Program-made: the position numbers and the translations under genes
In this document: piece after piece, positions 1 through 6,334 of the stretch
How positions within the stretch are numbered: position 1 is the first letter of the stretch
How the letters are laid out: the number at the start of each line of letters is the position of its first letter
DNA from: CAZGSG01 sp964528095
GTDB taxonomy: Bacteria > Bacteroidota > Bacteroidia > Chitinophagales > Chitinophagaceae
Direction of reading: 5' to 3'
Length of the DNA stretch: 13,364 nt
NCBI GenBank assembly: GCA_964528095.1
Contig: CAZGSG010000154.1
Span: forward strand, 1 to 13,364
The notes under the pieces: generated by a model
The model's database searches: none
What the model saw: only the letters and a program-made list of their open reading frames with translations
What the model was told of the DNA's origin: nothing

Positions 1-5
1 GTTCT

Positions 6-260
6 ATGCAAAAAGAGATCTTTCAGCGCCTGGTGCGGATAGATCAACTTATCCGAATCAAAGCTACCGGTACACCGGTAGAACTCGCAGATAAGCTCGG
101 GATATCTGAGCGGAGTGTGTATGAATATTTGAACTTGATGAAAGAGTTAGGAGCTCCGATCAAGTTCAATAGTTACCGGCAGAGTTATTATTATGATGAA
201 GAAGGAAGCTTCAATATATCATTCTTACCCAAGGATCTAAAGCCCAAAAAGACCGGCTAG
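6..260 (+). CDS. Small HTH-domain protein (HTH_11/DeoR-like), putative DNA-binding regulator
   Basis: An 84-aa cytoplasmic protein. Residues about 5-20 form an amphipathic helix (RLVRIDQLIRIK). Residues about 22-52 read as a helix-turn-helix (GTPVELADKLGISERS, then YEYLNLMKELGAPI), with an aromatic, Tyr-rich wing (SYRQSYYYDEEG) at about 56-68. There is no ligand-binding or receiver domain, so the protein is little more than a winged HTH. Small proteins of this kind are common in Bacteroidota beside peptide-modification genes; that is family knowledge and does not identify a target. The ATG at base 6 fits the usual start of such proteins, although the frame stays open to the window edge. It lies 98 bp upstream of the preferred LanKC start on the same strand, so it may regulate or be cotranscribed with that gene (inference). 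Confidence 0.82.
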   Translation: MQKEIFQRLVRIDQLIRIKATGTPVELADKLGISERSVYEYLNLMKELGAPIKFNSYRQSYYYDEEGSFNISFLPKDLKPKKTG

Positions 261-291
261 TATTGTTAATAATCCACTGCGGTATAACTGC

Positions 292-303
292 AGGAGGAGG
301 AAG
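292..303 (+). promoter_or_regulatory. Purine-rich Shine-Dalgarno-like sequence upstream of the kinase-cyclase
   Basis: AGGAGGAGGAAG is an unusually strong Shine-Dalgarno match for Bacteroidota, which mostly lack them. It is 10 bases before an in-frame GTG (314) of the kinase-cyclase frame and 14 bases before an ATG (318) in another frame. That ATG opens an eight-codon ORF, MDCWLLMY, ending at 344. The ATG I prefer for the kinase-cyclase is at 359, so either GTG 314 is the true start or this is a chance purine run. The rest of the 261-358 spacer shows nothing else I can name. Confidence 0.3.
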
Positions 304-358
304 TAAATTAGTAGTGGATGGATTGCTGGTTATTAATGTACTAATAAATTCTAGGGCT

Positions 359-2668
359 ATGAAAGCTGAAACAATCACAGGAGTGAATGAATTGCCATTG
401 GAAGAAGGGGAGAAGAAAGGGAAGGTGGAGAAGAAAGCAGGGAAGCGGATTGGGTATAATTATATTGTGGTGAAGAGTTTTAAAGAGAGCCAGAAGAATG
501 ATGTAGTGAAATGTTTGTATATCAAAAGTCTGACGAAGTGGGGGTTTTGTGTGATCAAGGAGGGAACTTTTGGTGATACGAAAGATAAGAATGGCCGCGA
601 TATCCGGGACAGACTGATATGGCAGGAAAAACTACATAAGCAGCTTCAGAAGAAAGTACGGATACCCAAGCTGCTTGGAAGTTTTGAAGAAAATGGAAAT
701 TATTATCTGGTGATTGAGCTCCTGGCAGGGAAGTCTCTGAGTGGATTGATAAGAAAACATGAAAAAACACATTGCAGTCATAGAAGGAGATGGAATAGGC
801 CNNNNNNNNNNAATGGAAATTATTTTGTGGGGTTGTGGGTCCTGGAAGGGAAGTTTTTGGGTGGATTGATAAGAAAAAATGAAAAAAAACTAAGACAGGA
901 GCTACTTTTTGGAGGGAAGATTGGAGTTCGATTTCTTGATTATCTAATTCAAATAACTGATCTGATTAGCAGCTTGCATAAAAACGGAGTCGTTCACAGG
1001 GATGCCACTGGTGGTAATTTTATGATCAGGAAGAATGGGAAAGTGGCCTTAATTGATTTGGAGTTGAGCTTTTCTGTTACGGAAAACTTCCCCTCTCCTC
1101 CGTTTGAACTTGGAACCTTTGGATATATGTCTCCTGAGCAGGAAGCAATAAGTGTCCCTGGCTTCGAGGAGGATGTTTTTTCAATAGGTGCTTTAATACT
1201 CCATGTTTTTACTGGGATGTCTCCGGCTAAATTAACGCATCAACCCAAAGATCATATGGAGGCGAGGATAGGATTTCTGATTTCTGAACCTGGTTTATCA
1301 GAAATGGTAATTCGAATTTTGGATACTGATCCAGCGAAAAGACCATCCATTTCGGAAATAAGAAATACACTGATCCTATACCAGAACGCCCTTAAGAAGA
1401 GAACCGGCCTAAAAAAAATTACAACATCTCCATTTTCGAGGATCGACATGACGGAAATTCTGCAGGAGGCTATTGTAACTTTGGGCTCTCCTTTGATGGC
1501 AGATCCAGATAAAGGATGGTTTGCTGAAAACCATAAATTACCTCAGGCGCCAGAAAAAAGCAAAATCAATAAGGCTTGGTATGGAAGTTTTTACAATGGT
1601 GCAGCAGGGCCTATTTATTTTTTGAGCCAGGCCGCCAAAGCAGGATTCGATATATCTCCTTGCCGGCCGGCAATTTCGAGAGGTCTTGAATTGATACAAA
1701 ATAAATATATCAAAGACGTGACCAGCTCCTCACCCGGTCTGTATTTTGGGTCTTCTGGTATTGCAATGACCTATATAGAATCAATGAAAAACGGATTGAT
1801 ACCTTTCTCTGAAGAGTATGCCGGAATTATTCGGAACTTTCTTGATAAGGATAATCCTCATCTTGATCATCTTAATGGTGTAGCAGGTCAAGGGTTGGCT
1901 TTACTGTTTTTTGAATCACTCTTCAATAATGGTTCAACAAGTGTGACATCAGAGCTAATCGCTTCGAATTTGCTTTCTGAACAGCTGCCTGGCGGGGCAT
2001 GGTTGAGAGGAGCCAATGATAATGGGAAAAGAGTGCATGTTAGTTTTGCATATGGCATTGCGGGAATAGTTTTTTTTCTACTTGAATATTATAGAAGGAC
2101 TCAGAACACGCTGGTTTTTGCTGCTATTGAGGCTGGTCTTCATTGCCTGATATCGCAATCATCTACATTTTCGGGCGCATTGATCTGGAGGAAAGAAAGT
2201 AGAAAACGCTACACCTGGTGGTGTTCAGGCGAAGTAGGCATCGCGCAAACATTTATTAAGGCTTACGAAATACTTAGAAACCCTGTTTATAAATCATATG
2301 CTACGCGGACCTTGCTCGGCTATCCAGAAAATATCACTGAAAACAATTTCAGTCAATGTCATGGCTTGAGCAGTTTAGGCGAGGTATATCTGGAAGCCTA
2401 CAAAGTATTTGAAGAAGAAGTATGGTTAAAAAGAGCGGGATGGATTGCAAACTTGTTGCTTCATGTGAGAAAGCAGCATATGGAATACGGACCCTGGTGG
2501 CAAGTAGAGCATGAACGGCAACCAACAGCTGCCTTTATGACTGGTAATAGTGGAGTGCTTCATTTTCTTCTTAGATTTTGTTACCCGGATATTGCTTCTT
2601 TTCCATTTGAAACCAATCACCAATTCAAATGGGGTAATGTAGCATTAGAAACAGGAGTAAATTATTAA
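359..2668 (+). CDS. LanKC-like Ser/Thr kinase-LanC cyclase fusion lacking the lyase domain (interrupted by an assembly gap)
   Basis: A cytoplasmic protein kinase fused to a lanthionine synthetase C-like domain. N-lobe: VIKEG (ATP-binding Lys) near 545-560 and RLIWQEKLHKQL after it. C-lobe: HRDATGGN with catalytic H-R-D at 995-1003, IDLE (DFG equivalent) at 1052-1063, GTFGYMSPEQ, then DVFSIG. The LanC domain starts near AWYGSFYNGAAG. Its zinc ligands are present: Cys in WWCSG (2222-2224) and Cys-His in QCHG (2357-2362). GVAGQG and FAYGIAG also match the family. Class III/IV LanKC enzymes carry about 200 residues of phospho-Ser/Thr lyase before the kinase; here only about 50 residues precede it. 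ATG 359 gives 769 aa as assembled, about 729 after removing the 120-base artefact at 768-887. TTG 263 and GTG 314 are in-frame alternatives. Likely role: phosphorylation, and possibly cyclisation, of a peptide. No adjacent precursor is visible on the same strand. Confidence 0.85.
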   Translation: MKAETITGVNELPLEEGEKKGKVEKKAGKRIGYNYIVVKSFKESQKNDVVKCLYIKSLTKWGFCVIKEGTFGDTKDKNGRDIRDRLIWQEKLHKQLQKKVRIPKLLGSFEENGNYYLVIELLAGKSLSGLIRKHEKTHCSHRRRWNRXXXXNGNYFVGLWVLEGKFLGGLIRKNEKKLRQELLFGGKIGVRFLDYLIQITDLISSLHKNGVVHRDATGGNFMIRKNGKVALIDLELSFSVTENFPSPPFELGTFGYMSPEQEAISVPGFEEDVFSIGALILHVFTGMSPAKLTHQPKDHMEARIGFLISEPGLSEMVIRILDTDPAKRPSISEIRNTLILYQNALKKRTGLKKITTSPFSRIDMTEILQEAIVTLGSPLMADPDKGWFAENHKLPQAPEKSKINKAWYGSFYNGAAGPIYFLSQAAKAGFDISPCRPAISRGLELIQNKYIKDVTSSSPGLYFGSSGIAMTYIESMKNGLIPFSEEYAGIIRNFLDKDNPHLDHLNGVAGQGLALLFFESLFNNGSTSVTSELIASNLLSEQLPGGAWLRGANDNGKRVHVSFAYGIAGIVFFLLEYYRRTQNTLVFAAIEAGLHCLISQSSTFSGALIWRKESRKRYTWWCSGEVGIAQTFIKAYEILRNPVYKSYATRTLLGYPENITENNFSQCHGLSSLGEVYLEAYKVFEEEVWLKRAGWIANLLLHVRKQHMEYGPWWQVEHERQPTAAFMTGNSGVLHFLLRFCYPDIASFPFETNHQFKWGNVALETGVNY
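759..801 (+). pseudogene. Stray N-terminal fragment of an isopropylmalate/isocitrate dehydrogenase gene at a contig end
   Basis: From ATG 759, in a frame different from the kinase, the DNA reads MKKHIAVIEGDGIG followed by a C that could begin Pro. This is the start of a beta-decarboxylating dehydrogenase (LeuB/Icd type, GDGIGPE signature). It joins the kinase sequence at the shared string ATGAAAAAA. It is not a local gene: it is a chimeric contig tail from elsewhere in the genome, and it turns the kinase frame into a meaningless THCSHRRRWNR stretch. Confidence 0.7.
802..811. other. Scaffold gap (10 N)
   Basis: Ten Ns inside the kinase N-lobe. The number is a placeholder, since the flanking 76-base repeat shows that the two contigs overlap rather than being separated by missing sequence. 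Any gene model crossing the gap must be treated as provisional. Confidence 0.98.
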
Positions 2669-2690
2669 TTAGAAATCTCTGATCCTGAAT

Positions 2691-3527
2691 ATGAAATATC
2701 TTGCAATTGCAGATGGAGTAGCTGGGCTTTTCAAAAAAAAGGTGACTGTTCTGCTGAAAGAACTTCACAATGAAAAGCTCCTTGGTAATTTCAAAATCGA
2801 CGAAAAACTTATTCCAGCAGTATTCAATAGGCCTACGATTTTATCCATAGGAGGAAAAGAGTGGCGAATTATTGAAGTAAATGAATTGAGAGAGCCGTCA
2901 TACTTTATGTCAAGAAAAATTCTTCTCACGGTTTCTGAAGTTGCGGATTTTAATAATGAAGAACGTTTTTCAGTGCCTACAATGGCAATACCAGATCCGG
3001 CAATATCAATTTATTCTGAGGATAATGCTAAATTATTATCAATACTTAAAGAAGACTGGCGTCAAATGGAGTTTTTCTCCATTACCATAAAAGACTTAGT
3101 GCGCGAAGAAATTAATGCAATTGAGAAAACCCTGTTACCGGAAAATAGCCCTTCTCCCTTGTTAGGGTTTCTTCAGATACATCAGCGTTTGTTGGTTTCC
3201 GATCATTGGTTGGAAATTCCTTTTGAAAAGTTTTGCGCAATATTAAAAATTAAGGATTCAGGCAGGGTAATTATGAATACAGGGTTTGTAATTGATAGCT
3301 TCTTTATCCAAACTGAGAACAATACGTTCTATGGCATCTGCAAAAATGGAACGATCTTAACTTTGTGTCTGCATGATTTCGAGAGTGTAGAGGAGGAGTT
3401 GATGAAAGTCATGGAACAATTCGGTTTGCTGATGGTCGATTGGTGCAATGCGAAAATGCTTTATTTTGATCCGGCTGATGTTCAGGAAATTTCAAATATT
3501 CCTGATGGAGGTTTTGAGCTTACTTGA
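2691..3527 (+). CDS. Unrecognised 278-aa protein in the kinase-cyclase operon
   Basis: I do not recognise this family. It begins 22 bases after the kinase-cyclase stop and is very likely cotranscribed. It has no signal peptide or membrane segment, so it should be cytoplasmic. The first 90 residues look like a mixed alpha/beta module (ILSIGGKEWRIIEVNE, then KILLTVSEVADF). The middle is acidic and helical (about 115-165). The C-terminal 100 residues alternate strands and helices (FFIQTENNTFYGICKNG, then FESVEEELMKVMEQFG). There are no obvious catalytic motifs. By position it could be a substrate-recognition or accessory partner of the kinase-cyclase, or an inhibitor; that is inference only. Its last 8 bases overlap the convergent phosphatase gene tail to tail. 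Confidence 0.8.
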   Translation: MKYLAIADGVAGLFKKKVTVLLKELHNEKLLGNFKIDEKLIPAVFNRPTILSIGGKEWRIIEVNELREPSYFMSRKILLTVSEVADFNNEERFSVPTMAIPDPAISIYSEDNAKLLSILKEDWRQMEFFSITIKDLVREEINAIEKTLLPENSPSPLLGFLQIHQRLLVSDHWLEIPFEKFCAILKIKDSGRVIMNTGFVIDSFFIQTENNTFYGICKNGTILTLCLHDFESVEEELMKVMEQFGLLMVDWCNAKMLYFDPADVQEISNIPDGGFELT

Positions 3528-4431
3528 TTTTGTCTTTATGTTCAAGGTTTCCGATTCGATAAAAGCCTCCCTTTCTGATCAACAAGCCTTCCGTTATACC
3601 ATTGGCATGATCAGTATCAACATCGATTAATTTGTTGTTGAAAAAACCACTAACTTTTTCAACCATGGAATGTCCGGTTACAATAGTCTGGACTTTATAT
3701 GCAGTAAGCACCTTATCAATAAATAATTCATCCACTTCATTTCTGTAATATCCTCTGTACCAAATAGGCGCATCTTCTGAATGGAGAAGTAGAAATGCTG
3801 GATCTGTTTCGGGAAGATCTGCTAATCGATGATACCAGGGAGTTACCAGGTCATTAATTTGTCTGACAGTTAGATTTTTTTGTAGAATTGTAGGTGAGAT
3901 ACCTCCATGGACAAAAAGGATTTTTCCGACAATCTCCAGTATGTTTTTAGAACATAACCATCTCCATAATTCCTGGTTACCGTGGTACAAAGCAATGGGG
4001 GGGGAGTTTTCATTCGTAGAAAGTGCATATTTGGGATGGATGTACCGCCAGTCTCCATTTAGATTCATGATCTCATGATTGCCTAATATAAAGTGTACAT
4101 ATCCTCCATTTTTATGGGCTTGTTCTTCCAAAGAATAAATCAGCCAAAGGCATTCAATCACATCGGGCCCTCTGTCAAAACAATCTCCAAGAATTACCAG
4201 ATGTCCATCATTGAATATCCAATGTAAGTATTTGTCAACAACGCCTCCTTTAGTTAGGATTCTGGTCAGTGATTTGAAATTTCCTTCAATATCTGAAATA
4301 ATAAACATTTGGGAAGCTTCTGGAAATTCACAAGGTTCAGGCAGGATTGTTTTTTTTAAGGGGAAAGAAAAATATCTTCCTTCAGCATGAGCATTAGGAA
4401 TTCCCAATGATATCTTAGCTGATCTGCTCAT
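3520..4431 (-). CDS. Stand-alone PPP/Shewanella-like metallophosphatase
   Basis: A 303-aa metal-dependent phosphatase of the PPP fold, closest in style to bacterial Shewanella-like (SLP) phosphatases; phosphoprotein or phosphopeptide substrates are likely. The ordered metal and phosphate motifs are SDIEGN (46-51), GDCFDRG (82-88), GNHE (117-120), HGGIS (175-179) and TGHS (252-255). The usual DxH of the first motif is D-I-E, so one metal-ligand His is Glu; the paralogue at 6804-9419 has the same change, so it is a trait of this group rather than decay. No signal peptide is visible, which suggests a cytoplasmic location unlike the exported paralogue. Residues about 18-45 (RYFSFPLKKTILPEP) align with the linker before the phosphatase domain of that fusion. 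The start overlaps the thioredoxin stop by ATGA, implying translational coupling. It contains a run of eight C (3997-4004). Confidence 0.9.
   Translation of the reverse strand: MSRSAKISLGIPNAHAEGRYFSFPLKKTILPEPCEFPEASQMFIISDIEGNFKSLTRILTKGGVVDKYLHWIFNDGHLVILGDCFDRGPDVIECLWLIYSLEEQAHKNGGYVHFILGNHEIMNLNGDWRYIHPKYALSTNENSPPIALYHGNQELWRWLCSKNILEIVGKILFVHGGISPTILQKNLTVRQINDLVTPWYHRLADLPETDPAFLLLHSEDAPIWYRGYYRNEVDELFIDKVLTAYKVQTIVTGHSMVEKVSGFFNNKLIDVDTDHANGITEGLLIRKGGFYRIGNLEHKDKIK
3997..4004 (-). repeat. C8 homopolymer within the phosphatase gene
   Basis: Eight consecutive G on the + strand (C on the coding strand) encode the Ser-Pro-Pro region at about residues 143-145, between GNHE and HGG. At the present length the frame is open through to the stop. 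A one-base change would truncate the enzyme before HGG and the last metal ligands. Such tracts are rare in this AT-rich window. Confidence 0.6.
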
Positions 4432-4985
4432 GAATTGGATGCTTTTTTATTTTTAACTAATCTGTATCCCGAGAAAAATTCGCGGAGATCTTCTCGCACA
4501 GAGGAAGGGCGTGCGGCCACTTTTTTATATGCTTTACCATTGAATGTATAATAAAAAGTAGGCTTGTCTTCATAAAGATTCAGTTTGAATGATATATTCA
4601 GCGAATCCAGCAAGAAAAATTTGGTTTGACTGGGTATTTTATATTGTTGCTCCAGGAAATACCCCCCGATGGTCTTGCGTCCTCCATTTGCCGCGATTAA
4701 GATATAGTGTTTAGCTGGAAGCCTTTCAATATTACTCATGATACTATCGATTGTTTTTTTTCTACAGCTAGGGCAGCTCGCTTGTACTGGCAATATTAGG
4801 AAAGACACTGAATCCTGGATTGTAGCTGTCTCGTTTTTTAGTTGGAATACAGAACAAAGCCGGTTAAACAGATCTATTTGTTCGCTGTGCTTTTGAATAT
4901 ATTCAACGTCAGAAACTGTATTCGAGGTTTTGCTACCGCAAGCAGTAAGAATTACGACTAATACAATTAATGAAATCATTTTCAT
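4428..4985 (-). CDS. Thioredoxin-like lipoprotein with CPSC active site
   Basis: A 185-aa predicted lipoprotein. The signal peptide is MKMISLIVLVVILTAC with an LTAC lipobox, so lipidation is at Cys16. After a helical segment (about 26-56), a beta strand (VSFLILPVQ) leads into CPSC at 71-74 and a helix (RKKTIDSIMSNIE), the usual start of a thioredoxin-fold redox centre. A later strand pair (KPTFYYTFNGKAY) resembles the end of the fold. It would act in the periplasm or at the outer membrane as a thiol-disulfide reductase or oxidase. It follows the propeller lipoprotein by 4 bases and overlaps the phosphatase start by 4 bases (ATGA). This Trx-phosphatase order mirrors the single-chain fusion at 6804-9419. 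It is short for TlpA and lacks the N-terminal domain of longer Bacteroidota TlpA proteins. Confidence 0.82.
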   Translation of the reverse strand: MKMISLIVLVVILTACGSKTSNTVSDVEYIQKHSEQIDLFNRLCSVFQLKNETATIQDSVSFLILPVQASCPSCRKKTIDSIMSNIERLPAKHYILIAANGGRKTIGGYFLEQQYKIPSQTKFFLLDSLNISFKLNLYEDKPTFYYTFNGKAYKKVAARPSSVREDLREFFSGYRLVKNKKASNS

Positions 4986-4989
4986 GGCA

Positions 4990-6180
4990 CTATTTGTTTT
5001 TTGGAATTAATGCTACCTCTTTTGAATGAGTTTCAAATTCAAATCTAATGTCTGTGAAGTGTAATGCCTGCTCGTCAAGTGAGTTTACCCGAACATATGG
5101 GCGTCCATCCGAACTGAAGAACATTGAGGAAAAAGAGAATTCATTATTTGTTTCAACTTCTCCAAAGATCTTAAAACTGCTATCGAGCAGAATGATCGTT
5201 CTTTTCTTAAAGCCTTTTTTTGAATCAAATTCAGCTTCTGACATCCCCTGTTTTGCCTGCCGCATGTATATATTCCTGAATGGATCATATATAATGGGGC
5301 CATAGGAATCTCTCAATGAATATATTTTGTAGGTTCCAGGCCCTGAGATCTCATCACGGGAAAGTGAAGGAATTGCTCCTTTATGAAAACGGCTCTGAGC
5401 GTTATATGAAATGTTGAAAGTATTAATATCCGTTTCATATATGCTGGTATCAGCAGCGAAACTAAAAATGAAATTACCTTTATCGTTGATGCAATAACTA
5501 TAATCCATGTACGGATATCCATAGAGATCTTTGTGATAAATATCTGGCAACTTGTAGGCCATTTCTTTTTGCCCTGTTTCCAAATCTATTTTGTATAAAG
5601 GGCACCATTTTTTATGAGCTCCCAATGATTTTTCTGATAAAACTGTCTTAACTCCCACGAATACTGAGTTTCCTTTGACAACTGCCGGCTCAGTATTATT
5701 AACAGTGCCGGTTTTTTCTTTTTCAGTAAAAAAATCGATCTTTTTATGGATTTGGCCTGAACTATCGAAGAGGTATAAACTTTCCTGGGTAGTTACGAAG
5801 ATGCTGTCAAAATTTATGAAATACATCGAAGCTTTGTCAAGCTTGGTTTTCCTGACCCAATTAATCAAAGGGGAAGCTTTGACCAATTCTCGGGTATTGA
5901 AATCATATACAAGTACAGATTTAGAGCCCTTATCATAAAAGCTAACAAATGAACGGCCATTACTAACAAAGAAATTTGAAGCACTTATATTATTATAATG
6001 ATGTTCGGAAAGAGGAAAACTGATTGTGTCGCCAGTTTTGATTGTGATATGCTTATATGACGGATTTTGATGTACATGCTTGGTATGGGGTGCGGAAGAT
6101 GCCCCGCATCCGGGTGTAAGCATGCAAGCAAATATCAGTACCAATATGCAAAATGGGGTAAAATACGGATGCGTATTCAT
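4990..6180 (-). CDS. Beta-propeller-like lipoprotein, DUF4221-like
   Basis: A 396-aa exported protein with an N-terminal hydrophobic stretch (FCILVLIFACMLTPGC) and a probable lipidated Cys25. The lipobox is imperfect (Thr at -3). The mature part is a series of short strands separated by turns, as in a beta-propeller: SVLVYDFNTREL, SLYLFDSSGQI, LYKIDLETGQ, NFIFSFAADTSI, IILLDSSFKIFG. The length, lipoprotein nature and motifs DPFRNIYMRQ and FSSDGRPYVR fit the Bacteroidota DUF4221 / 6-bladed-propeller group, whose biochemical role is unknown. This assignment is from memory of the family. It is the first gene of the propeller-thioredoxin-phosphatase operon, 154 bp downstream of the small secreted protein and separated from it by a terminator. 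The repeat cluster at 6193-6221 lies directly before its ATG. A surface sensor or binding role is inference. Confidence 0.68.
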   Translation of the reverse strand: MNTHPYFTPFCILVLIFACMLTPGCGASSAPHTKHVHQNPSYKHITIKTGDTISFPLSEHHYNNISASNFFVSNGRSFVSFYDKGSKSVLVYDFNTRELVKASPLINWVRKTKLDKASMYFINFDSIFVTTQESLYLFDSSGQIHKKIDFFTEKEKTGTVNNTEPAVVKGNSVFVGVKTVLSEKSLGAHKKWCPLYKIDLETGQKEMAYKLPDIYHKDLYGYPYMDYSYCINDKGNFIFSFAADTSIYETDINTFNISYNAQSRFHKGAIPSLSRDEISGPGTYKIYSLRDSYGPIIYDPFRNIYMRQAKQGMSEAEFDSKKGFKKRTIILLDSSFKIFGEVETNNEFSFSSMFFSSDGRPYVRVNSLDEQALHFTDIRFEFETHSKEVALIPKNK

Positions 6181-6181
6181 A

Positions 6182-6190
6182 TACTAAATT
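6182..6190 (-). promoter_or_regulatory. AATTTAGTA element (copy 1) before the propeller lipoprotein
   Basis: On the minus strand TAAATTTAG matches the Bacteroidota -7 consensus TAnnTTTG with one mismatch at its last base. It lies one base from the ATG at 6180, which would force a leaderless or internal transcript. It may therefore be part of an operator instead. The same 9-mer occurs at 6760-6768, again beside TGCAGTG-type repeats. Confidence 0.3.
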
Positions 6191-6192
6191 TA

Positions 6193-6221
6193 TGCAGTGT
6201 CACTGCAATGAGGCTGCAGTG
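6193..6221. repeat. Three-arm TGCAGTG repeat cluster with perfect palindrome
   Basis: TGCAGTG (6193-6199), a central T, then CACTGCA (6201-6207) form a perfect interrupted palindrome. A third arm, TGCAGTG, is at 6215-6221. The middle arm can pair with either neighbour, so two mutually exclusive hairpins are possible. The cluster sits in the last 40 bases before the ATG of the propeller lipoprotein. Related arms occur at 6778-6798 before the small secreted protein. It may be a dimer-binding operator or a leader RNA switch. Confidence 0.6.
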
Positions 6222-6281
6222 GAAGATTAAGAATGGATGCTGTAGTTTGTATTCAAGACAATGCAGATATGGAAAAGAAAA

Positions 6282-6312
6282 AGGAACTGTATTTATTATT
6301 AAAACAGTTCCT
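6282..6312 (-). terminator. Rho-independent terminator after the small secreted protein gene
   Basis: A perfect 9-bp inverted repeat, AGGAACTGT (6282-6290) and ACAGTTCCT (6304-6312), with a 13-base AT-rich loop. Reading on the minus strand, the second arm is followed at once by TTTTTCTTTT. It lies 22 bases after the stop codon of the secreted protein gene, and so ends that transcript or attenuates read-through into the propeller-thioredoxin-phosphatase operon. Confidence 0.75.
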
Positions 6313-6334
6313 CTTATTCAAATCATTAATTGAA

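Larger units (their letters stand above)
692..887 (+). repeat. Direct repeat of 76 bases flanking the scaffold gap (assembly artefact)
   Basis: Bases 692-767 and 812-887 align without gaps at an offset of exactly 120. About 13 mismatches fall mainly in the right copy's first 50 bases. The left copy encodes a normal kinase hinge (NGNYYLVIELLAGKSLSG). The right copy reads NGNYFVGLWVLEGKFLGG and loses the conserved residues. The changes are mostly nonsynonymous and biased to T and G, as expected for low-quality contig ends rather than a diverged gene copy. A kinase has one hinge, so this is most likely one segment assembled twice. Confidence 0.85.

Noticed and set aside
64..81. Inverted repeat CTACCGGT-AC-ACCGGTAG
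   Set aside because: Perfect 8-bp arms, but it lies inside the HTH coding sequence (KATGTPVEL region), where the codons explain it. No neighbouring promoter is evident.
555..770. Minus-strand frame of 71 codons inside the kinase
   Set aside because: A shadow of the kinase frame with no recognisable domain, partly within the misassembled segment.
692..887. Genuine tandem duplication within the kinase
   Set aside because: The right copy loses conserved hinge residues, the changes look like base-call errors, and a gap plus a foreign dehydrogenase fragment lie between the copies.
1660..1673. Palindrome TTGCCGGCCGGCAA, sharing its core with the leader dyad at 6737-6750
   Set aside because: It lies inside the LanC domain coding sequence; the shared CCGGCCGG core is self-complementary and can recur by chance.
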